This document shows, in pieces, positions 23,875 to 30,701 of a DNA stretch of 30,701 nucleotides; the stretch's first letter is position 1, and each line of letters starts with the position of its first letter. The notes under the pieces are model-generated. The model had not been told where the DNA came from and made no database searches. It saw only the letters and a program-made list of their open reading frames with translations. The stretch covers positions 1 through 30,701 of the forward strand of contig CAZVFV010000004.1 in the NCBI GenBank assembly GCA_964626625.1. Direction: 5' to 3'. The stretch comes from CAYZPE01 sp964626625 (lineage in GTDB: Bacteria; Patescibacteriota; Minisyncoccia; Phycocordibacterales; CAYZPE01). A program made the position numbers and the translations under genes.

Positions 23875-24939
23875 TTAAAAAATCTGAGATTTAATTTGTA
23901 ATGACTTGATTATAGTACCAATCAAATTCTTTAGACTAGACCTTTCGGAAACCTTATCTTTTAGATACATACTTATTGTTTTTATTTCAGTCTGTGATTT
24001 TTGTGTAAGTGCATCTATTTTACTTGATAAATCCTTATAATCTCCGTAAGTAAATCGTAAGTCTGGATCAAACATACCGAAATAAGGAGTAAAACTCTCA
24101 TTTGAAGAAATAGAAATAACTGACGAAGCCATAGATTCTAAAACAACCTTATCGACACCTCCTGTTGGTGTCATATTTACAGTAATATCAGCTTTTTCAT
24201 AGTATTTCTTAATGTACACATGTGGAACACTGTCTACAAAATTAACAACAGACTGGAGACCGTGCAAGACAACAAGTTCATCTAACTCTTTTTTATATTT
24301 AATATCATCAAGAGTAACAGGTGAACCTACAAAGATTACTTTGAGATTTCTTATACTTACCTTTAACAAATTTGCCGCCATAATTAATGTACTACAATTT
24401 TTAATCCTGGTTATTCTTCCAATATGAACAAGGTTAAAAGTGTCTCTCGACTCTTGGAACACACCTTGAAACTGGTCGAGATCTATTCCATGACCAACAA
24501 TGTTTACTTTTTTACTTCTCAAACCAAAACTCTGTCTTGAAGCAGTAAATATCATATGGGACAAATATGTAGCAACGCGAAGCTTCAAATTAACTTGTTT
24601 ATGTGTGTACCAAAGGCTAACTTTTTTACCCATCATCCTCCATAGACATCCAGCGAGAATAATGTAGATTGGATTCATATGCACAAATACAACATCATAA
24701 TTGTTCCGCTCTTTCCATATAGTCTGATAGAAACGTAAAACATACGAAAAACGTGAAGGTTTTTTTTCCTTCCCAAGAGAGATTATTTTTATATTTGAAG
24801 GTAGATGATACTCACCTTTTTCTAAACAAATCACCGTAACATGTTCACATATGCGCGCAAATTCAAGTATCCATCGATGAAAAAAACCGAGAATATCATC
24901 TTGAATATCAACCTTCTGAGTGATTATAAGTAGTTTCAT
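23875..24939 (-). CDS. GT4-family glycosyltransferase
   Basis: A 354-residue GT-B protein. The N-terminal part has DILGFFHRWILEFARICEHVTVICLEKGEY (about 14-43), and the C-terminal part has NLVHIGRITRIKNCSTLI, VIFVGSPVT and VNMTPTGGVDKVVLESMASS, where the first Glu of the usual EX7E is replaced (TGGVDKVVLE). It is of the family that uses nucleotide-activated hexoses. It lies 4 nt downstream of another GT4 gene and 3 nt upstream of asnB. Donor and linkage are unknown. Confidence 0.83.
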   Translation of the reverse strand: MKLLIITQKVDIQDDILGFFHRWILEFARICEHVTVICLEKGEYHLPSNIKIISLGKEKKPSRFSYVLRFYQTIWKERNNYDVVFVHMNPIYIILAGCLWRMMGKKVSLWYTHKQVNLKLRVATYLSHMIFTASRQSFGLRSKKVNIVGHGIDLDQFQGVFQESRDTFNLVHIGRITRIKNCSTLIMAANLLKVSIRNLKVIFVGSPVTLDDIKYKKELDELVVLHGLQSVVNFVDSVPHVYIKKYYEKADITVNMTPTGGVDKVVLESMASSVISISSNESFTPYFGMFDPDLRFTYGDYKDLSSKIDALTQKSQTEIKTISMYLKDKVSERSSLKNLIGTIIKSLQIKSQIF

Positions 24940-24943
24940 ACAC

Positions 24944-26125
24944 TTACTTCATTGTTTTATTTAATATATCAATATACTTTATAAAATATGCATCTACAGA
25001 AATATCACATGTTTCAATCACACATACTCGTGCTGACTGTTTTAACAATTCTCTTTTCTGATTATTTCCAATAATTAAATTTATATTTTCTGTAAAACAA
25101 GTTTCGCTGTGAACTGAACAAATTATCACATGTTCATCTGTTAGTATATCTCCCACAATACCAACATTTGAAGTTACAATTGGACACCCTGAGGCAGCGG
25201 CCTCGATTAAGGTCATGGAAAAACCTTCATAGAGCGAAGTCAAAATAAAGAGGTTAGCGGTTTTATAATAAGAGGAAAGGTCGTTGTTCCAGTTCTCAAA
25301 AATAACAGACCTACTAATCCCGAGAGCCTTAGTTAGTTTCTTTACATTAGAAAGCTCTGGTCCATCACCCACAATTACAAGTCCCGCCTTAGGAAACAAT
25401 TTTAAAACCCTTGAAAAAGATTTTATAGCTAGATCAATATTTTTTTCTTTTGTAATACGGGAAGCCATCAGAGCAATAAAATTGAATTGTGGATATTTTT
25501 TATGAAGGTCAAAAACAATGGGCGCATCTATAATTTTTTGTATATCTACAAAGACCGGCAATATAGAAATATTATCTCTTGAAATTTTAAAATCCTCCAC
25601 AAGAGAATCAGCAATTCTTTTACTTACAACTCGAATACCTTGGGCATATCCCAAAACCTTTCTTGCTATATTCACTCGAATTTTATTTAAAAATGTATGT
25701 GTAAAATGAGGACTTAGAAAATCAGTATGGACCTGAATTTGTAAAGGAATGGTATTAAATATTTTTTTTAATTTCATACCCACATAACCAGACTCAAAAG
25801 GGTCCTGACAAGTAATAACTATGTCGTTACGAGAATTTCCAATTTCCAATAACGAATCCTGCCTCGCCGACAGGCGGGTTCCAATAAGCTTTTTGGCAAT
25901 TTTAAAAGCATCTCTTATATATAACAATCGACTCCAAGAATATGTTGGGTAGAGCCATATGTTGTCAGTAATTTTTATTCGTTGAAGATTCTTATGTTTA
26001 AAGATATTTGAAAAAACAATGATATGTAGTTCTTTTACATACTGCGCCTGCTTTAAAACACGCGTGCGTACAGCGCTTCCATTTTTAAATATACTTCTAT
26101 CTGTGCTTATACTAAGTACGTACAT
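24944..26125 (-). CDS. GT4-family glycosyltransferase containing a GC-rich palindrome
   Basis: A 393-residue GT-B protein with FIALMASRITKEKNIDLAIKSF, GLVIVGDGPELSNV and EGFSMTLIEAAASGCPIV (about 299-316), the complete EX7E motif. The gene contains a 21-bp GC-rich palindrome (25858-25878) in its N-terminal half, encoding about seven residues around RLSARQD near residue 85-90, between two normal Rossmann-type segments. The frame stays open across it, so the gene is probably functional. It follows the preceding GT4 gene after 3 nt. Confidence 0.85.
   Translation of the reverse strand: MYVLSISTDRSIFKNGSAVRTRVLKQAQYVKELHIIVFSNIFKHKNLQRIKITDNIWLYPTYSWSRLLYIRDAFKIAKKLIGTRLSARQDSLLEIGNSRNDIVITCQDPFESGYVGMKLKKIFNTIPLQIQVHTDFLSPHFTHTFLNKIRVNIARKVLGYAQGIRVVSKRIADSLVEDFKISRDNISILPVFVDIQKIIDAPIVFDLHKKYPQFNFIALMASRITKEKNIDLAIKSFSRVLKLFPKAGLVIVGDGPELSNVKKLTKALGISRSVIFENWNNDLSSYYKTANLFILTSLYEGFSMTLIEAAASGCPIVTSNVGIVGDILTDEHVIICSVHSETCFTENINLIIGNNQKRELLKQSARVCVIETCDISVDAYFIKYIDILNKTMK
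25858..25878. repeat. GC-rich palindromic element inside a glycosyltransferase gene
   Basis: Arms CCTGCCT (25858-25864) and AGGCGGG (25872-25878) flank a 7-nt loop CGCCGAC; six pairs plus one wobble form on plus-strand RNA. Sixteen of the 21 bases are G or C, in a gene that is about one-third GC. The shape is like short REP- or RPE-type palindromes that can insert into coding sequence in frame. Only one copy is seen in the window. Confidence 0.55.
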
Positions 26126-26128
26126 AGT

Positions 26129-27238
26129 TTAAAATGTAAGTGTTTCAATAAGTTTAGAAAACATTTTCTCAGTATTAAAATCATCAACTCTTTGAAGGCC
26201 TGCCTTGATTAACTTTTCCCGATTTGATGAGTGGTTTAATAATCTTATTATATTAGAAAGAAGCTCTTCCTTGTTATCATACCCTACCAAAATACCATTT
26301 TCTCCATGTGTAATAATCTCCTTATTTCCACCAACAGATGTAGTAATTATAGGAGTGCCAGAAGCCATAACTTCAAGTAATTGATGTGAAAAACCTTCAT
26401 AACCAGTATTTAAAACAAATATTGTTGATGCTTTAATATACAAAAGCAAGGTCTCATGTTCCAATCTTCCTATCAAATTAACGGTATCTTCGAGTTTTTT
26501 TTCTTTAATTAAAAAAGAAAGTTTTTCGTAATCCGGCCCATCTCCAACAATAACCAAAGAAACATCCGAGATTTTTTTTAAAATTTCTGGCATAAGTAAG
26601 ATCAAAGTTTCAAAACCTTTCCAAGGAACAAGACGTCCAACGCTCAAAATAATTTTTTTAGAAAATAAGTTGTTTAATTTAGAAAAATTTGTATGCGAAA
26701 TACCCTTAGGTACATTAAAAGCATTATAAATAACAGAAATTTTACTTGGATTAACACCCCATGCTGTTACAACTCCTTTTAAATATTCACTGGGAACTAT
26801 GATTTTATTTACGTGTTTTGCTACAAATTTCTGTATCCACTTCAGCACACGAACCCTAAAACCATACCCACTGCGCTTTTGACAAAATACATCTAGCGAA
26901 TCTGTTACACCGAACCTCTGCACTCCTTGTTCCCACGCATAATCCCCTACCAATTTGAGTATGGTTTTTTTACCTGATATTTTAGATGCTACAAGAGCCG
27001 GGAAACCAACACTTACTGGATCCTGAACATATACAATGTCGTTGCCACGAGAACGAAATAGAACTTTAAAAAAATAAATAACATGTCGAAAAATCTTCGG
27101 AAACCTCCTTACTTCATCAAAGGATACAACTGAAACATCAATACCTCGTTTAGGAAGTTCACTAAAAAGTAATTTAGAATAAGTTGCGGGACCACCAATA
27201 GAAGGAGGATATATCCCTGTAGCGATAAGAATCTTCAT
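26129..27238 (-). CDS. GT4-family glycosyltransferase
   Basis: A 369-residue GT-B protein with the N-terminal IATGIYPPSIGGPATYSKLL (about 4-23) donor/acceptor loop, ILSVGRLVPWKGFETLI (about 198-214), SLVIVGDGPDYEKL and EGFSHQLLEVMASGTPIITTSVGG (about 284-307), the complete EX7E motif. It probably adds a hexose to a lipid-linked glycan at the inner face. It is 6 nt after one GT4 gene and 3 nt before another, suggesting ordered addition of successive sugars by adjacent genes. Confidence 0.9.
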   Translation of the reverse strand: MKILIATGIYPPSIGGPATYSKLLFSELPKRGIDVSVVSFDEVRRFPKIFRHVIYFFKVLFRSRGNDIVYVQDPVSVGFPALVASKISGKKTILKLVGDYAWEQGVQRFGVTDSLDVFCQKRSGYGFRVRVLKWIQKFVAKHVNKIIVPSEYLKGVVTAWGVNPSKISVIYNAFNVPKGISHTNFSKLNNLFSKKIILSVGRLVPWKGFETLILLMPEILKKISDVSLVIVGDGPDYEKLSFLIKEKKLEDTVNLIGRLEHETLLLYIKASTIFVLNTGYEGFSHQLLEVMASGTPIITTSVGGNKEIITHGENGILVGYDNKEELLSNIIRLLNHSSNREKLIKAGLQRVDDFNTEKMFSKLIETLTF

Positions 27239-27244
27239 ATGAAA

Positions 27245-28507
27245 CTATCCTAGCACTTTTTTAAAAACACGCTCATTCATGTCTTGAGCAATAAGATTCC
27301 AGTCATATTTCTCTTCTACCATTTTATGAGCATTAGAAATAATCCTATCGTGTGTTTTTTTATCTGAAAGTAGCAATCTCACGCTATATGCAATACTTTT
27401 TGGATTATTAACAGCACAAAAAATACCCGTTGGTTCTCGATTTGGATTCTGGTACGGATCAAACACAAAATCTGTTATGCCTCCAACGGGGGTTGCAATA
27501 ACAGGAATTTTCATTGCCATAGCCTCTATAAAAGAATTGCCAAAACCTTCAGAAAGAGAAGGTCGTATAAAAATGTCACATATATCAAAGTATGCAGGTA
27601 ATTCTTCGTGTGGGATTAAACCTAAAAATGTAACTCTCTCAGCAAGATTTTTTTCTTCAACAACAAACTTAAGACGAAGCATAAGTGGACCGTCTCCAAT
27701 GACAATAAGAGAAATATGTTTTGGTAAATAAATAAGAGAATTAATAATATCTTCAATACCATTTTTAGGAACCAAGCGTGAAGCAGTAACCAAAAAAACA
27801 TCATCTACAGTATGCACATCATCACTTTGTGAAAGATATGTTTTTTTACCAAGTTTATTTTTCATGTGTCCAGTCTCGTATGGACGACAATCCTTGCAAA
27901 AAAGTGTTAAATCAACACCGTTTGGTATAACTTCAACTTCTTTTATATATCCAACATCATGAGCAAAAGAAGCAAGATATGTAGAAATAGCTTGAATCGA
28001 ATTAGCTTTAATAAAAATTAAACGCCATAGTGGATGCACAAAACGAACCTTGCGACGAATATGATGTGCCGGATCTCCCTCTTGCAAGGTTAGAACATAA
28101 GGAATACTTGGATGAAATAATTTAAAAAACAAAGCACCGAACCCTGCATAAGCAGCCATGATAGCCCAGATAGCATCGTACTTTCTTTTTCTATTAAGAC
28201 TGACTGCTTTGAAAAAAGCCAGGACTGGAAATAGAAATTTATTAAGAGATACTGGGAAAAGTATACGTGACCTCGACTTTAATGGTTTACGTCCAACAAA
28301 GCCGATCCTATGAACTCGAACATTCCCAATTTTTTCTTCTTTGGGTAATGTCTTATCAAAACGAAGCGTTATCATATCGAATTCATACTGAGGAAGACGC
28401 TCAGTAATTTCTTCAACTGCAATTTCAGCACCGCCCACAAAAGGCTTATGCGTAAGTGAGAAGATTAAAACCTTCTTAATATCACTGTTCTTCGATAGTG
28501 AAGTCAT
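27245..28507 (-). CDS. GT4-family glycosyltransferase
   Basis: A 420-residue GT-B protein with LIFSLTHKPFVGGAEIAVEEIT (about 14-35), TASRLVPKNGIEDIINSL (about 239-256), LIVIGDGPLMLRL and EGFGNSFIEAMAMKIPVIATPVGGITDFV (about 320-348). It is the first transferase of the long run. The ATG at 28507 lies inside the last 26 nt of the upstream surface-protein gene, in another frame; no later in-frame ATG precedes the conserved glycine loop, so the overlap appears real and implies coupling to the surface protein. Confidence 0.9.
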   Translation of the reverse strand: MTSLSKNSDIKKVLIFSLTHKPFVGGAEIAVEEITERLPQYEFDMITLRFDKTLPKEEKIGNVRVHRIGFVGRKPLKSRSRILFPVSLNKFLFPVLAFFKAVSLNRKRKYDAIWAIMAAYAGFGALFFKLFHPSIPYVLTLQEGDPAHHIRRKVRFVHPLWRLIFIKANSIQAISTYLASFAHDVGYIKEVEVIPNGVDLTLFCKDCRPYETGHMKNKLGKKTYLSQSDDVHTVDDVFLVTASRLVPKNGIEDIINSLIYLPKHISLIVIGDGPLMLRLKFVVEEKNLAERVTFLGLIPHEELPAYFDICDIFIRPSLSEGFGNSFIEAMAMKIPVIATPVGGITDFVFDPYQNPNREPTGIFCAVNNPKSIAYSVRLLLSDKKTHDRIISNAHKMVEEKYDWNLIAQDMNERVFKKVLG

Positions 28508-29819
28508 CTGCTTGATTATACACGGGTCGTTTAATAAGAAAAACAGAACTTGTTGCTATACCTAAAAGAAGCACGAAAGCTCCTATCCAAAGCCATTTTG
28601 AGCCTTTCTGCTCACTATCTTCATACAAAACCTCATCACTCTCATTAACAGCAGAGATAGCGCTTGCGGTTTGATTAGGAATTTCTATATGTACAGGTTT
28701 TTGAACAACAGAAGAAGCTTGGGGCACAAAAGCAACCTTGTTACTTGCCTGCACAACCGCTTGCTTTAGAAATCCTGTGCTTGCAATTCTGCCATTCGGA
28801 TACAGAAGTGACACATGTTGCAATACTGGAAGACCAACTACCTCTCCATGAAATGAAAGGCTTTTTTGTGGTAAAAGAATTGTATGAAGTGGAATGATAA
28901 ATTTATAGTCGCCTGATTCTATAAACCAACCAGAAAGATCAAATTCAAAATTAGAATTATTTTTTATTGTCACACTTCCATCAAAGCCAACTTTTTCAAC
29001 ACGTATATCTAAAGGACTTTCAATAACAGAAACAACTTCTCGAGCTGTACCGGAAAATTTTCCAGAAGAAATATCAAGTACAATTACGTATTCGCCTGGG
29101 TTTCTATACGTATAAGCAACCGAACGTCCTTGTGCAACTGTTCCGTCACCAAAATTCCACACAAAACGAGCATTTGAAAGCGGCTTTTTCTCTAAACCAT
29201 ACCCTTCTCCTCCAATAAAAAACTGAGCTCCTGTAATTAAAGTTTTTGAAGATAATTTAATTTCTGCAAAAACTTTCGGATCGACAGGAAAAGTACTTAC
29301 ATTACTCGAACCAGAATTTGTCTGAGTTTGATTTTCTGAATTAGTAGAACCTGAATCTGAATTATTAGTAGTATTATTTTCAACAGTACCAATCGTATAC
29401 GACTGAACTGCACTCCACAAAGGTGCCCAACCTTTTGTTGACCAATCAGAACCACAACTTTCCCCTTCTGGTCGATACGCAACCTTGAGAGAAAATACAT
29501 ACGAACCAGAAACAGAATTTTCATAATAAAAATTTCTATTTGCTGAATTTTTACTCATCGTAACCACAAGAACAGAAAGTGGATCAACACTCGTAGAACT
29601 ACTGAAAAACTTTCCAGAAGAATTTGTTGTAACTTCTACACAGGCAGTTTGGGCGATATTTTCTTTTTCAGCAGAAGAATTTTGAGATTGAATACTTATA
29701 GTTTGCCTGCTCCCAACCTCTAAATTACTCGCTGAAGTAAAGACAAACTTAGAAACTTCTGCATTCACCACCACAGGAGAGATAAGAAATATGGTAAGTG
29801 TGAGAAGTGTCTTTTTCAT
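28482..29819 (-). CDS. Exported PKD and lamin-tail domain protein with C-terminal membrane anchor
   Basis: A 445-residue predicted surface protein. Residues 1-20 form a signal peptide (cleavage after VVVNA). An N-terminal beta-rich region is followed by a Ser/Thr/Asn/Gln-rich linker (about 145-178), a PKD-like domain with FVWNFGDGT and the YTYRNPGEYVIVLDIS strand (about 216-252), a lamin-tail-like domain (IKNNSNFEFDLSGWFIESG, about 283-301), a second low-complexity stretch and a C-terminal transmembrane helix (about 409-430) with a short cytoplasmic tail. Lamin-tail domains in bacteria are usually surface adhesion or binding modules. The Ser/Thr linker could be a glycosylation target of the neighbouring genes, which is inference. 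It lies 4 nt after the ATPase gene and overlaps the next GT4 by 26 nt. Confidence 0.82.
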   Translation of the reverse strand: MKKTLLTLTIFLISPVVVNAEVSKFVFTSASNLEVGSRQTISIQSQNSSAEKENIAQTACVEVTTNSSGKFFSSSTSVDPLSVLVVTMSKNSANRNFYYENSVSGSYVFSLKVAYRPEGESCGSDWSTKGWAPLWSAVQSYTIGTVENNTTNNSDSGSTNSENQTQTNSGSSNVSTFPVDPKVFAEIKLSSKTLITGAQFFIGGEGYGLEKKPLSNARFVWNFGDGTVAQGRSVAYTYRNPGEYVIVLDISSGKFSGTAREVVSVIESPLDIRVEKVGFDGSVTIKNNSNFEFDLSGWFIESGDYKFIIPLHTILLPQKSLSFHGEVVGLPVLQHVSLLYPNGRIASTGFLKQAVVQASNKVAFVPQASSVVQKPVHIEIPNQTASAISAVNESDEVLYEDSEQKGSKWLWIGAFVLLLGIATSSVFLIKRPVYNQADDFTIEEQ

Positions 29820-29823
29820 AATG

Positions 29824-30701
29824 TTATTTTATATCTAACATTTTCTTAAGTTCGTCCTCAGGAATCTCTTGTCTAGGGGATTTATATTGTGTACTAGGAA
29901 TTGGTTCTTGTTTTGGCTTAGGATTATTTTGATGTATTTTTGGTTCTTCTTTTTTAAAAGCCTCTTTTTGAGGTTCTTTTTTCAAAACACCTTCTAAAAC
30001 TGACCTTAAATCAGACATGTTTTTTTGAGAAGGACCTTTATTATCCTTCTTTGGATCTTTTTTTAAATCTTTGAGTGATACAAAACCATCTTGCTTGTCT
30101 TCAACAATTGGAATTTGTTTTATTACCTCAGGTTTTTCCTCTACCTTTTTAGGAACAGGAGGCTGTTGAACACTTTCTTGAATTGGTTTTGGAGGAATAT
30201 ACTTACTCTCTTTAGATACTGACGGAGAAGAATCTTTATATTCTTCTTTAGGTTGAGAAAAAGTTTTATTTTCTTTTTTAGGAAAAAGTTTGTTTTCTTT
30301 CTTTGGACTGGACGCACTACTCTTAATAGTATCTAATAAATGCCAGTCGGCAATTTTTTTCTCAACCTGTGCTCGAGGAGTCGCAAACTGATCACGGGAT
30401 GTTTGAATCACACTATCTTTAAAAGAAATTTCTGGTTCTTTGATTGGCGGTAGTGTACGTGCAGAAAATGGAGGTGAGGACATGCCGTCAATCATGAGTT
30501 TCAAATACATCTGATACAAACCGAGATTAACCATATCTTCAGCAGTAAACTGTGGTGCAAACTCTTTTTCTAGAAGCTCAGCGTCGAGTGCGCCTACTCG
30601 AAATGAAACCATAGTTCCTACGTTACCGAACACAGCGTCTCTTACTTCTTCTTCCATTTGCTCAATGTACTGATGAGCAATAGTTAAATTGAGCTTATAC
30701 T
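29824..30701 (-). CDS. TraG/VirD4-like ATPase, C-terminal part (runs off the right edge)
   Basis: Only the last 291 or so codons are in the window; the frame stays open past the ATG at 30657 to the edge, where it reads YKLNLTIAHQYIEQM, so 30657 is not the start. The AHQY segment and the following VFGNVGTMVSFRVGALDAELLEKEF match the C-terminal core of HerA/VirD4-TraG-type ATPases (TraM-recognition type) common in Parcubacteria. Residues after about 95 (counted from the ATG at 30657) are a low-complexity tail rich in Lys, Glu, Pro and Gln, ending in ELKKMLDIK, probably disordered. Such ATPases power DNA or protein export at the membrane. The Walker A region lies outside the window, so activity cannot be judged. 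The surface-protein gene follows after 4 nt. Confidence 0.75.
   Translation of the reverse strand, partial: YKLNLTIAHQYIEQMEEEVRDAVFGNVGTMVSFRVGALDAELLEKEFAPQFTAEDMVNLGLYQMYLKLMIDGMSSPPFSARTLPPIKEPEISFKDSVIQTSRDQFATPRAQVEKKIADWHLLDTIKSSASSPKKENKLFPKKENKTFSQPKEEYKDSSPSVSKESKYIPPKPIQESVQQPPVPKKVEEKPEVIKQIPIVEDKQDGFVSLKDLKKDPKKDNKGPSQKNMSDLRSVLEGVLKKEPQKEAFKKEEPKIHQNNPKPKQEPIPSTQYKSPRQEIPEDELKKMLDIK

Noticed and set aside
23875..28507. Similar DNA words shared by the four GT4 genes (for example near 25220, 26390 and 27540) as direct repeats
   Set aside because: They encode the conserved EGF/EX7E donor-binding motif and reflect family conservation, not a repeat element.
1..30701. CRISPR arrays, tRNA or rRNA genes, insertion sequences, integrase or phage genes
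   Set aside because: No regularly spaced repeats, cloverleaf-like or rRNA-like sequence, transposase or integrase motifs were seen on either strand.

Overview
This 30.7 kb window is AT-rich (roughly two-thirds A+T by eye) and looks chromosomal. It most likely comes from a Patescibacteria/CPR bacterium of the parcubacterial type. The reasons are the protein style (a Wzy-like polymerase fused to TPRs, a TraG/VirD4-like ATPase with a long Pro/Lys/Glu tail next to a PKD/lamin-tail surface protein), very tight gene packing, scarce Shine-Dalgarno sequences and promoters close to the start codons. UGA acts as a normal stop, so this is genetic code 11 and not the Gracilibacteria code. The taxonomic placement is inference from style; there is no rRNA or other phylogenetic marker in the window.

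Layout. (1) 1-1478: murB (peptidoglycan) on the minus strand, with its own promoter and an unusual 19-bp stem-loop leader; a strong terminator separates it from (2) an O-antigen polymerase/ligase-like TPR protein (minus), divergent from a Wzx-type flippase (plus), about 1479-5003. (3) 5045-11686 is a nucleotide-sugar modification island: a small methyltransferase, a CapF/RmlC-like cupin, a sugar C-methyltransferase, an SDR, a GMD-like paralogue, a canonical GDP-mannose 4,6-dehydratase and a second C-methyltransferase. Together these could make a GDP-linked 6-deoxy, C-methyl-branched sugar. (4) 11716-13601: a GT4 glycosyltransferase and a divergent methyltransferase. (5) 13598-19377: a coupled minus-strand set made of a FemAB/GNAT-like transferase, a polysaccharide deacetylase, a kinase-glycosyltransferase fusion, a methyltransferase and a GT4. 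(6) 19508-30701: a long minus-strand run of two methyltransferases, an exostosin-like GT47, AsnB, four GT4 enzymes, a surface PKD/lamin-tail protein and the 3' end of a TraG/VirD4-like ATPase that runs off the right edge.

Taken together this is a cell-surface polysaccharide locus: sugar synthesis, assembly by eight glycosyltransferases, decoration (seven methyltransferases, amidotransferase, acyl/aminoacyl transfer, deacetylation), flipping and polymerisation. No initiating phosphoglycosyl transferase, Wzz or export channel is visible here. The most notable signals are a 192-bp near-identical tract shared by the two GMD paralogues (gene conversion), loss of the catalytic Glu in one of them, a kinase-GT fusion directly next to a methyltransferase (possible WbdD-like chain capping), a GC-rich palindrome inside a glycosyltransferase gene, and the murB leader stem whose wobble pairs point to an RNA structure.
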